NCBI GenBank assembly: GCA_945948535.1
Contig: CAMFBN010000001.1
Location: 62,001 to 126,000, forward strand
DNA from: an uncultured Clostridia bacterium
Lineage (GTDB): Bacteria > Bacillota > Clostridia > Oscillospirales > Oscillospiraceae
Length of the DNA: 64,000 bases
Direction of reading: 5' to 3'
The notes under the pieces are model-generated. The model had not been told where the DNA came from, did not search any database, and saw only the letters and a list, made by a program, of their open reading frames with translations. Below, piece after piece: positions 27,277-34,801 of the stretch (position 1 is the stretch's first letter; every line of letters starts with the position of its first letter). A program made the translations under genes and the position numbers.

Positions 27277-27984
27277 TCAAAGCACCGTCATCATATTATA
27301 ATGCTTCATGAGCCGGATATCCTCTTTGGTGACCTTGAGCTTGCGCATCAGGCTCTCGTCCATGGCAAGCCGTTTCTTCGAAATCAGCATTTTGATAGCC
27401 ACCGGCATCATAGGCCGGACGGACAGGCCGGTGAACAGGCCCCAGATGGTATCGGAGGTGGTAAAGGTGGCGAGAATCTGACAGAAGGCCCGCTCCATGG
27501 GGGAGGCCTGATTGGTCAGGGTGATGTTGGTGATGGCGTCGTAGTGCTCCATATAGCCCCAAAAGGCGGTGCCGCAGTTCTGATAGCTGTCAAAATCCGT
27601 GAAATTCATGTACGCCATGATTTTGTAGCGGTGATCCTCCGACAGGAGCAGCACGTCGAACACCGACGGAACAATGCGGTTCACCCGTCCGTCATAGTAA
27701 TAGCCGTAGAACTGGGTCAGGCCGCTGAAAAAGTTCGCCTGCGCCTCCGGTTCCTGAATGGGCGCCCGCTCCGGGGTGCAGTAGAGCAGCTGCTCCACGT
27801 GAATGCCCAATGCCCGGGAAATTTCGTAAATCGTTTCAATATCCAGCACGATTTCCCCGGTTTCGTACTTGGACAGGGTGGATTTGTTCTTACAGAGAAT
27901 CTGCGCCAGTTCCTCCAGCGTCATATGCCGGGCCTTGCGGAAGGCGCGGATGCGTTTTCCGATCTCGTGACTGATCTGTGCCAT
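27277..27984 (-). CDS. XRE-family transcriptional regulator with C-terminal sensor-like region
   Basis: A 235-residue protein. Residues about 5-60 are a Cro/CI-type helix-turn-helix (IGKRIRAFRKARHMTLEELAQILCKNKSTLSKYETGE). The remaining 170 residues are unrecognised, with several aromatic runs (FYGYYYDGR, YEMHYD-like segments) and no membrane segment. ATG 27984 has AAAGGAGG well spaced; the longer frame has no ribosome site. Divergent from brnQ, so it may control that carrier; this is inference from position only. Confidence 0.88.
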   Translation of the reverse strand: MAQISHEIGKRIRAFRKARHMTLEELAQILCKNKSTLSKYETGEIVLDIETIYEISRALGIHVEQLLYCTPERAPIQEPEAQANFFSGLTQFYGYYYDGRVNRIVPSVFDVLLLSEDHRYKIMAYMNFTDFDSYQNCGTAFWGYMEHYDAITNITLTNQASPMERAFCQILATFTTSDTIWGLFTGLSVRPMMPVAIKMLISKKRLAMDESLMRKLKVTKEDIRLMKHYNMMTVL

Positions 27985-28135
27985 AGGGGCCTCCTTTGTT
28001 GCGTAAGAATCAACTATTTGCTGGTTTCTCCTGCATTTTCGGCTGCTGCCGCAATTATAGCACAAATCCTTCATAAAATCTATTATAAAGCAACGAATTC
28101 TCCAAAAAGTTTCTTGCTAGGAAACCTGATTTCGC

Positions 28136-28164
28136 TTGCGGGAAGCGGGCAAATCCGATAGGAT
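28136..28164 (+). promoter_or_regulatory. Promoter of brnQ
   Basis: TTGCGG, 17-bp spacer, TAGGAT, 31 bp before the ATG at 28196. Confidence 0.45.
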
Positions 28165-28195
28165 ACAGGTATTCAACTATGGAAGGGGCATTCCC

Positions 28196-29542
28196 ATGAA
28201 ACGCAGTCTTACCTTCAAGGAAACCGTGGCCATCACCAGTATGCTCTTCGGCATGTTCTTCGGCGCGGGCAATCTGATTTTCCCGGCAAAGCTGGGTATT
28301 GATGCCGGCAGCAGCATTTGGAGCGCCTTTTTGGGCGTCTTTGTCACCGCCGTGGGCATTCCCATGCTGGCGGTGGTGGCGCTGGGCCTGAGCCGCAGCG
28401 AGGGCGTGGTGGAGCTGTCCGGGCGGGTCTCAAAAAACTACAGCCTGTTCTTCTGCACCCTGCTGTACCTCACCATCGGCCCCCTGTTCGCCATTCCCCG
28501 GTGCGCCAGCACCGCCTTCTCCGTGGGCGCGGTGAAGCTGCTGCCCGCCGGACATGAGGGGCTGTTTCTTGCCCTGTTTTCCTTGGTTTTCTTCGCCGCC
28601 ACCCTGTATTTTTCCCTGAAACCCGGCGGAATTATGACGTGGATCGGAAAATGGCTGAATCCGGTGTTCCTGCTGTTTCTGGCGGTGCTGGTAGGCGCCG
28701 CCCTGCTCAGGCCCGTTACTGACGTTTCCGCCGTCACACCGGCGGCGGGGTACGAAACTGCGGGCGGGGCCTTCTTCCGGGGCTTTCTGGAGGGCTACAA
28801 CACCCTGGACGCCCTGGCGGGTCTGGCCTTCGGTATCGTGGTCATTGACGTGGTGCGCGCCCATGGGGTCACTCAGCCGGAGGATATCGCGTCCAACACC
28901 GCCAAGGCCGGGATTTTCAGCTGCCTGTTCATGGGCCTGATTTATCTCTTCATCACCCTTGTCTGCGCCCAGAGCGCCCCCATTTGTGAAGGAGCCGCCA
29001 ACGGCGGCGAGGTGCTGGGGCTCATTGCCGACCACTTTTTTCACGCCGCCGGCTCGGTGCTGCTCACTGCCATCGTCACCTTCGCCTGCCTGAAAACCGC
29101 CATCGGGCTGGTCACCAGCTGCTCCAAGGCCTTCGTGGATATGTTCCCGAAAGGGCCGGGTTACAACCTGTGGGCGGTCATTTTCAGTGTGGTTTCCTTC
29201 GGAATCGCCAACTTCGGCCTGTCCTCCATTGTGGCCTGGTGCGTGCCGGTGCTCATGTTCCTGTACCCGCTGGCCATCACCCTGGTGCTGCTGGCTCTGT
29301 TCGGCAAGGCTTTCGGAAACCGCAGGGGCGTCTATGTCTGGACCACCGCCTTTACGCTGGTCGCGGCGGTGTTTGACATGATCGGCGCGGTTTCCGGCAT
29401 GGTGCCGGGAAGTGCTCTGCTGGGCACGCTGACAGCCTTCGCGGGGAAGGTGCTGCCGCTGTACTCGCTGGGCCTTGGCTGGGTGTGCCCTGCCGTTTTG
29501 GGATTTATCGTGGGATTGGTTGTGTCCCGGAAAGAGAAATAA
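28196..29542 (+). CDS. brnQ: Branched-chain amino acid carrier BrnQ (LIVCS family)
   Basis: A 448-residue membrane protein with about 12 hydrophobic segments that imports Leu/Ile/Val with a cation. The family opening is seen in TSMLFGMFFGAGNLIFPAKLG, and TIGPLFAIPRCASTAFSVG and GYNTLDALAGLAFGIVVID follow in order. ATG 28196 has GGAAGGGGC upstream. A hairpin follows the stop. Confidence 0.95.
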   Translation: MKRSLTFKETVAITSMLFGMFFGAGNLIFPAKLGIDAGSSIWSAFLGVFVTAVGIPMLAVVALGLSRSEGVVELSGRVSKNYSLFFCTLLYLTIGPLFAIPRCASTAFSVGAVKLLPAGHEGLFLALFSLVFFAATLYFSLKPGGIMTWIGKWLNPVFLLFLAVLVGAALLRPVTDVSAVTPAAGYETAGGAFFRGFLEGYNTLDALAGLAFGIVVIDVVRAHGVTQPEDIASNTAKAGIFSCLFMGLIYLFITLVCAQSAPICEGAANGGEVLGLIADHFFHAAGSVLLTAIVTFACLKTAIGLVTSCSKAFVDMFPKGPGYNLWAVIFSVVSFGIANFGLSSIVAWCVPVLMFLYPLAITLVLLALFGKAFGNRRGVYVWTTAFTLVAAVFDMIGAVSGMVPGSALLGTLTAFAGKVLPLYSLGLGWVCPAVLGFIVGLVVSRKEK

Positions 29543-29547
29543 GGATT

Positions 29548-29572
29548 GGGCTGTCGGAAACTCCGGCAGCCC
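29548..29572 (+). terminator. Hairpin after brnQ
   Basis: GGGCTGTCGG and CCGGCAGCCC pair across a 5-nt loop (one G-U), directly after the stop; there is no T tract, so it may stabilise rather than terminate. Confidence 0.45.
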
Positions 29573-29578
29573 ATAATT

Positions 29579-29696
29579 CGTAGGGCGGAGTCATGACTCC
29601 GCCAACCATGTTGTTCCATGATTCCGGTGAAAGCGACACATACAGAGCCATGCAATATAATCGGTGCGTCGGCGGGGCCATAGCCCCGCCCTACGG
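29579..29696. repeat. GTAGGGCGG-ended palindromic repeat, copy K
   Basis: The ends CGTAGGGCGG and CCGCCCTACG are inverted. Each arm carries its own palindrome (GGAGTCATGACTCC left, GGGGCCATAGCCCC right) around a 70-bp middle. The element ends 3 bp from the stop of the gene at 29699. It is related in layout, not in arm sequence, to the copies at 34431 and 38528. Confidence 0.7.
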
Positions 29697-29698
29697 TT

Positions 29699-30427
29699 TC
29701 ATTGCATCAACTCCGCCGCCATGGCGAACAGGGTCTGCGGGCTTACCTTGGCCCCGGAGTCCATGATCGTATAGTCCACCCCGTCCTTTTCCCAGCAGGC
29801 AAAGGCTACGTCGGTTTCCTCCACAGCGTCGGTGCCGTAGGAAATGTAGTTGCCGGGAATTGCCTCCCACTGCTTCTCCGCTTCACTCAGCTCATAGTCC
29901 ACGGGGACGAATTTGTAATGGTCGTGGTAGTAAGTAACCGTCACGCCGCCGATCTGGGCGGTCTGGGCCACGGGGCTTTCCGAATCGGTGATCTCCTCGA
30001 TGTCCGGGTGGGCGAACAGGCAGAGCCGAAGGCCGTCGGCATTCCGGTAATTCACCTGCACCTCCCGGTACTTGAGCACCTCCCGGTCGTTTTCGTCCAG
30101 GCCCCGGGTTTCCTCCACATAGGCCTTCTCAAAGGCGAAGCCGCTGGAGAAGGATTCCTTCACATCCATCCGGAAGCCCGCCTTGTCCATGACCTTGTCC
30201 ATGTCGGAAAACTGGCTGCTGGTATAATGGGTCATGCCGCTGACCAAGCTTCGGATATTCAGAACGTCAGAAGCGTAGGCGGTGATGGTCAGCAGCGGAA
30301 TCAGGGCCGCCGCCACCAGAATTTTCCAGGGCAGCTTCCGCTTCCGAACCGTGGGAGCCTGGGCCGCTTCCCGGACGTAGGTTTCGTCAATATCCGCCAT
30401 AGCCTTCAGTAAAAATTCCTGTTTCAC
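29699..30427 (-). CDS. Membrane-anchored anti-sigma-like protein
   Basis: A 242-residue protein. A short cytosolic N-terminus (about 1-33, MADIDETYVREAAQ...KRK) is followed by one membrane segment (ILVAAALIPLLTITAYA, about 35-51) and a large outer domain with no family I can name with certainty. It starts inside the stop of the sigma factor gene (ATGA, 4-bp overlap). That arrangement is usual for a sigma factor and its anti-sigma partner, so the N-terminal part is expected to bind the sigma factor and the outer part to sense a signal. Inference from architecture and coupling. Confidence 0.72.
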   Translation of the reverse strand: MKQEFLLKAMADIDETYVREAAQAPTVRKRKLPWKILVAAALIPLLTITAYASDVLNIRSLVSGMTHYTSSQFSDMDKVMDKAGFRMDVKESFSSGFAFEKAYVEETRGLDENDREVLKYREVQVNYRNADGLRLCLFAHPDIEEITDSESPVAQTAQIGGVTVTYYHDHYKFVPVDYELSEAEKQWEAIPGNYISYGTDAVEETDVAFACWEKDGVDYTIMDSGAKVSPQTLFAMAAELMQ

Positions 30428-31023
30428 AGCAATTCCTCCTCAATCAGTTGTTTTTTCAGTCTTCCCCGGAGCCGGTACAGCATGGAAGCAACCTTGCTCC
30501 CCGAGAAGCCGGTTTTTTCCGAAATATCATTTAGGGAATCCAGATACCAGTACCGGCGCACAAATACATAGCGCTCCTGGGCTGTCAGTCCTGCCAGAAA
30601 CCGGTTCAGAGCCGCGGTCAGCTCCTTCCGGACGGCTTCATTTTCCGGGCTGTCAGAGCCCGCCACCACTTCCTCCAGTTCCTCCAGCGCCAGCGGCGTC
30701 TCTCCCCCGCCCCGCTTCTCCCGGCTGCGGGTGCGCAGGCGGTCGATGGACAGGTTCCGGGTGATTTTGCCCAGGTATGTACCAAGGTCGGCAGGACGCC
30801 GGGGCGGGATGGCGTTCCATGCGGTTAAGTACGCGTCGTTGACGCACTCCTGCGCGTCCTCCCGGGACTGTAGGATGCCATAGGCGATGGCATTGCAATA
30901 TCTGCCATATTTCCCGGCGGTTTCGGCAATGGCGTTTTCCGAGCGGTTACAATACAGCTCGATGATCTTCTGATCGTCCGTATCATCATCTCCTTTTGTT
31001 TCGAAAGGCCCTTCACCCATCAT
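30424..31023 (-). CDS. ECF-type RNA polymerase sigma factor
   Basis: About 199 residues with sigma-70 region 2 (IAETAGKYGRYCNAIAYGIL...DAQECVNDAYLTAWNAIPP...ITRNLSIDRLRTRSREKR) and region 4 (LAGLTAQERYVFVRRYWYLDSLNDISEKTGFSGSKVASMLYRLRGRL). Region 3 is missing, as in ECF sigma factors. No strong ribosome site is seen; two ATG codons (31023, 31020) and a GTG (31026) are possible. Coupled to the membrane protein at 29699. Confidence 0.88.
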   Translation of the reverse strand: MMGEGPFETKGDDDTDDQKIIELYCNRSENAIAETAGKYGRYCNAIAYGILQSREDAQECVNDAYLTAWNAIPPRRPADLGTYLGKITRNLSIDRLRTRSREKRGGGETPLALEELEEVVAGSDSPENEAVRKELTAALNRFLAGLTAQERYVFVRRYWYLDSLNDISEKTGFSGSKVASMLYRLRGRLKKQLIEEELL

Positions 31024-31060
31024 CACGACATTTTCGGGATTTCATTGCATGGGGGTGAAA

Positions 31061-31086
31061 AAAGCCATCGGGAAACCGATGGCTTT
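31061..31086 (-). terminator. Terminator of sirtuin gene
   Basis: AAAGCCATCGG / CCGATGGCTTT stem followed on the minus strand by a run of six T. Confidence 0.8.
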
Positions 31087-31091
31087 GTGAT

Positions 31092-31805
31092 TTACAGCTG
31101 TGAAAACACCTCGCCAAGGCTCCGATGGAGCACCAGATCGGCATAGTGGTCATAGGGCGTCTCGTCCCGGTTGATGAGCACCAGACGGCTCCCCCGGTAG
31201 TCGTTGATCAGCCCCGCCGCCGGATACACCGTCAGGCTGGTGCCCGCCACAATGAGCATATCCGCCTGCCGGATGGCCCGCAGGCTCCCCTCGATGGTTT
31301 TCTGGTCAAGGCCCTCCTCGTAGAGCACCACATCGGGCTTCACCATGCCGCCGCAGTCGCAGCGGGGAATCCCGGTGGAATTCTTCACAAACTCCGCGCT
31401 GTAGAATTTCCCGCACTTCATGCAGTAGTTGCGCAGGACGCTGCCATGCAGCTCAAAGACGCGCTTACTGCCAGCTTTCTGGTGCAGGCCGTCAATGTTC
31501 TGGGTCACCACGGCGGAGAGCTTTCCCTCGGCTTCCCACCGGGCCAGCACCTTGTGGGTAATGTTGGGTTCAAACCCCAGCGGCAGCATTTTCTCCCGGT
31601 AAAAGCGGTAAAAGTATTCCGGATTTCGCAGGAAAAAGCTGTGGCTGATAATGGTTTCCGGGGGATAGTCGAACTTCTGACTGTACAGCCCGTCCACGCT
31701 TCGGAAATCAGGAATCCCAGATTCCGTACTCACGCCTGCCCCGCCGAAAAAGACGATGTTGTGACTTTCCTCCACCCATTGCTTCAGGATTTCTACGCTG
31801 TCCAT
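31092..31805 (-). CDS. NAD-dependent protein deacylase, Sir2 family
   Basis: A 237-residue sirtuin that removes acyl groups from lysines using NAD. Seen: NAD motif FFGGAGVSTESGIPDFRS, TQNIDGLHQKAG, the catalytic His in ELHGSV, zinc ligands CMKC and CDC, and VAGTSLTVYPAAGL. The residues in SHSFFLRNPEYFYRFYREKM are of the CobB/SrtN type. ATG 31805 has AAAGGATGG upstream; the longer frame would translate AGTGGAG heptads. Transcribed alone. Confidence 0.94.
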   Translation of the reverse strand: MDSVEILKQWVEESHNIVFFGGAGVSTESGIPDFRSVDGLYSQKFDYPPETIISHSFFLRNPEYFYRFYREKMLPLGFEPNITHKVLARWEAEGKLSAVVTQNIDGLHQKAGSKRVFELHGSVLRNYCMKCGKFYSAEFVKNSTGIPRCDCGGMVKPDVVLYEEGLDQKTIEGSLRAIRQADMLIVAGTSLTVYPAAGLINDYRGSRLVLINRDETPYDHYADLVLHRSLGEVFSQL

Positions 31806-31835
31806 ATGATAACCATCCTTTCGTATTTCGAGTTC

Positions 31836-31880
31836 GCTCTCCACTCTCCACTCTCCACTCTTCACTCTCCACTCTCCACA
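31836..31880. repeat. AGTGGAG-type heptad tract, copy F
   Basis: Six to seven 7-bp units (CTCCACT/CTTCACT in plus orientation) lie just upstream of the sirtuin gene. No hairpin core accompanies them here, so this looks like a half element. Confidence 0.65.
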
Positions 31881-31924
31881 CTATGGTAATCCCTTTTTCT
31901 CCATCCGTCAATAGGCCAAAAGCC

Positions 31925-31953
31925 TTGACATATGCGGGCAATTCCCCTAAAAT
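31925..31953 (+). promoter_or_regulatory. Promoter of glgB
   Basis: TTGACA, 17-bp spacer, TAAAAT; 48 bp before the glgB ATG. Near consensus. Confidence 0.75.
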
Positions 31954-32001
31954 AGAATCAACGGCAGCGATTTGCTATTTTTTAACTGGAAGGTGACGAA
32001 A

Positions 32002-34215
32002 ATGTATCGACTACTGGAACTCAACCCCCAGCTCCAGCCCTACGCCGGAGACATTGACCTGAGAATGTTCCTCTACCGCTCCACCAAGGAACGGATTCTC
32101 CATGAAGGTCAGACCCTGAACGACTTCGCCAACGCCCACAATTACTACGGCTTCCACCATGTGGATGGAGGCTGGTACTACCGGGAGTGGGCACCCAGCG
32201 CCTACCAGCTGTACCTGGAGGGCGAATTCAACGGCTGGAACAAGACCTCCCACCCGCTCACAAAGCTGGATAACGGCAACTGGGAGCTGTACCTGCCCGG
32301 GGACGACGCTCTGTGGGAAGGCTGCAAGGTCAAAACCGTGGTGGACGCCAACATGACCCGCACGGAGCACATTCCCCTGTACGCCCGCCGGGTGGTGCAG
32401 AACAAGCAGACCATCACCTTCGAGTGCGAGGTCACCGACGACCGCAAGACCTTCGACTGGACGGACGCCGGCTTTGAAGGCGCGGACCAGCTGTACATCT
32501 ACGAGGCCCATGTGGGCATGGCCCAGGAGGAAGGCCGTGTTGGCACCTACCGGGAGTTCGCCGACTATACCCTTGACCGCATCAAAAAGGCGGGCTACAA
32601 CACCGTGCAGCTCATGGCCATCATGGAGCACCCCTACTATGGCTCCTTCGGCTATCAGGTGTCCAATTTCTTCGCTGCGTCTTCCTGGTTCGGCAAGCCC
32701 GAGGACCTGAAATATCTGGTGAACAAGGCCCACGCCATGGGCATCCGGGTGCTGCTGGACGTGGTGCACTCCCACGCCGTCAAGAACACCGCCGAGGGCA
32801 TCAATATGTTCGACGGCACCACCTGGCAGTTCTTCCACGACGGCCCCAAGGGCGACCACCCCGCCTGGGGCACCAAGTGCTTTGACTACGGCAAGACCGG
32901 CGTGCTCCACTTCCTGCTGAGCAACCTGAAATTCTGGATGACCGAGTACCACTTTGACGGCTTCCGGTTTGACGGCGTCACCTCCATGCTGTATCACGAC
33001 CATGGTCTGGGCACGGATTTCAATGAGAACTCCCGCTACTTCTCCCTGAACACCCACACCGAGGCCATCACCTATCTCCAGCTTGCCAACGAGCTGATTC
33101 GTCAGGTGAACCCCAAGGCCATCACCATCGCCGAGGATATGTCCGGTATGCCCGGTATGTGCCTGCCCATCGAAGACGGCGGCATCGGCTTTGACTACCG
33201 GCTGGGCATGGGCCTGCCGGATATGTGGATCAAGACCGTGAAGGAAAAGTCCGACGAGCAGTGGGACATTTTCCAGATGTGGTGCGATATGTGCCTGCGC
33301 CGTCCCGGTGAGAACACCATCGCGTATGTGGAATCCCACGATCAGGCCCTGGTGGGCGATCAGACCATGATCTTCCGGCTGGCGGGAGCCAATATGTACA
33401 CCGACATGGACAAGGCCTGCCACAATCCCCGGATTGACCGGGCCATCGCCCTGCACAAGATGATCCGCCTGTTCACGCTGGGCGGCGGTGGCGAGGGCTA
33501 CCTCAACTTCATGGGCAACGAATTCGGCCACCCCGAATGGATCGACTTCCCCCGGGAGGGCAACGGCTGGAGCTTCCACTACTGCCGCCGCCAGTGGAGC
33601 CTGAAGGACAACGGCTTCCTCAAGTACCAGTGGCTGGGCGACTTCGACGAGGATATGCTGAAGCTGACTCAGGAGAATCGGATTTTCGACCAGCGCATGG
33701 GCGATTTGCTTCTCAGCAAGCGGCCCGAAAAGATGCTGGCCTTCTACCGTCACGGCCTGCTGTTCGCCTTCAACTTCCATCCTTCCATGAGCCTGACCAA
33801 CGTGTTGATTCCCGTGCCCAAGCCCGGCGAGTACACCGTTGAGCTGTGCACCGATGATGAAAAGTACGGCGGCTTTGGTCAGATTGCGCACATGACCTAT
33901 CCCACCAAGGATTTTGACGGGGTGCACTATGTGGAGCTGTACCTGCCCGCCCGCACCGCCGTGGTGCTGAAGGAGCACGTGATTTTGCCCAGGGACGGGA
34001 AGAAGGAAGCTCCCGCGGAGACAAAGGAACCCCCGAAGCGCAAGGGCGGACGCCCTAAAAAGGCCGCCGCTGCTCCCGCCGAAGTGAAGTCTGAGCCTGC
34101 AGCTGAGGAAGCGCCCAAGAAAAAGCCCGGCCGTTCCAAAAAGACTGCCGCGCCCGCTGAAAGCAAGGAGGACGCTCCCAAGAAGACCACCCGCAAGCGC
34201 AAGAAAGCGGAATAA
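32002..34215 (+). CDS. glgB: 1,4-alpha-glucan branching enzyme (GH13_8 type) with basic C-terminal tail
   Basis: A 737-residue enzyme that forms alpha-1,6 branches in glycogen. A CBM48-like module covers about residues 50-150 (YYREWAPSAYQLYLEGEFNGWN). The GH13 barrel carries nucleophile Asp324 (FRFDGVTSM), acid/base Glu378 (TIAEDMSGMPG) and Asp447 (VESHDQ). Family signs such as GYQVSNFFAASSWFG and NFMGNEFGHPEWIDFPR resemble the eukaryotic-like subfamily rather than E. coli GlgB. After the catalytic part, about 70 residues (from 668) form an Ala/Lys/Glu/Pro tail with AT-hook-like KGGRPKK and KPGRSKK, not part of the usual enzyme. ATG 32002 has GGAAGGTG upstream. Confidence 0.94.
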   Translation: MYRLLELNPQLQPYAGDIDLRMFLYRSTKERILHEGQTLNDFANAHNYYGFHHVDGGWYYREWAPSAYQLYLEGEFNGWNKTSHPLTKLDNGNWELYLPGDDALWEGCKVKTVVDANMTRTEHIPLYARRVVQNKQTITFECEVTDDRKTFDWTDAGFEGADQLYIYEAHVGMAQEEGRVGTYREFADYTLDRIKKAGYNTVQLMAIMEHPYYGSFGYQVSNFFAASSWFGKPEDLKYLVNKAHAMGIRVLLDVVHSHAVKNTAEGINMFDGTTWQFFHDGPKGDHPAWGTKCFDYGKTGVLHFLLSNLKFWMTEYHFDGFRFDGVTSMLYHDHGLGTDFNENSRYFSLNTHTEAITYLQLANELIRQVNPKAITIAEDMSGMPGMCLPIEDGGIGFDYRLGMGLPDMWIKTVKEKSDEQWDIFQMWCDMCLRRPGENTIAYVESHDQALVGDQTMIFRLAGANMYTDMDKACHNPRIDRAIALHKMIRLFTLGGGGEGYLNFMGNEFGHPEWIDFPREGNGWSFHYCRRQWSLKDNGFLKYQWLGDFDEDMLKLTQENRIFDQRMGDLLLSKRPEKMLAFYRHGLLFAFNFHPSMSLTNVLIPVPKPGEYTVELCTDDEKYGGFGQIAHMTYPTKDFDGVHYVELYLPARTAVVLKEHVILPRDGKKEAPAETKEPPKRKGGRPKKAAAAPAEVKSEPAAEEAPKKKPGRSKKTAAPAESKEDAPKKTTRKRKKAE

Positions 34216-34217
34216 CC

Positions 34218-34250
34218 AAAATCGCCGGAGGAACTGTCCTCCGGCGATTT
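34218..34250 (+). terminator. Terminator of glgB
   Basis: AAATCGCCGGAGGA / TCCTCCGGCGATTT stem with a 4-nt loop, 3 bp after the stop. Confidence 0.8.
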
Positions 34251-34259
34251 CCGGTGTCT

Positions 34260-34783
34260 ATACGCCATACGTCCAATACGGGCCTTTTCAGTCCAGCTCA
34301 CAACGCAACTGCGCTTATTCGACAAGCGGCGAATCGCCGCTGACAATGCGTGGCCCGCAAGGCGGGCAGCAAATGCGTGCACGGCTGGTGTGGTATCGTT
34401 CCCCATAGGTCATCCTCTTTCGGAAAGGAGAACATATCTGCGTTACATTGTAGGGCGGGGGCTTGCCCCCGCCATCGGCAAAGCCGCTATGGGTAACGGC
34501 GGCGGGGGCAAGCCCCCGCCCTACAGTGGCATTTCTTAATTCACTAAAGGACAATATAGCCAACAACACCTTTCCCCATGGGAAGGTTTGGCTGCGGCGG
34601 TGAACAAGATAAGCCTGATTACAGAATAACACCCGGCTCCTACAGGACATAGGAGTCGGGTGTCGCTGTAGAGGAAGGTTCCAACCGAAGGGAGAGTCCC
34701 CTGCAGCAGAAGAAGTGTTGTCGAAGACGGTCGTTTCACTTTGCGGCTGGACTAAAAAGGGCCGTATTGGACGTATGGCGTAT
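34260..34783. mobile_element. Noncoding 524-bp element bounded by 38-bp inverted repeats
   Basis: The segment 34260-34297 and the reverse complement of 34746-34783 agree at 36 of 38 positions (ATACGCCATACGTCCAATAC at the outer end, AGTCCAGC at the inner end). No convincing reading frame lies inside. It contains the 110-bp palindromic repeat at 34431 and a strong hairpin at 34630-34664 (ACACCCG...CGGGTGT). It resembles a MITE-like or degenerate insertion unit; no transposase, and no target duplication was established. Confidence 0.6.
34431..34540 (+). repeat. GTAGGGCGG-ended palindromic repeat, copy I
   Basis: Two perfectly inverted 25-bp arms (34449-34473 and 34501-34525, outer end TGTAGGGCGG), each containing the palindrome GGGGGCTTGCCCCC, enclose a 27-bp loop. 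The 110-bp unit agrees at 108 positions with the inverted copy at 38528-38637. Confidence 0.85.
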
Positions 34784-34801
34784 GGGCTGGCCCGGCTGCT
34801 G

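Noticed and set aside
27116-27311. Short plus-strand open frames over repeat copies (also near 40581, 47821 and 51002)
   Set aside because: They arise because the heptads are stop-free on one strand; no ribosome sites, and copies at other sites are frame-shifted.
34536-34739. 67-residue minus-strand frame in the 524-bp element
   Set aside because: Low-complexity translation with no ribosome site; it lies across a strong hairpin and is better explained as noncoding element DNA.
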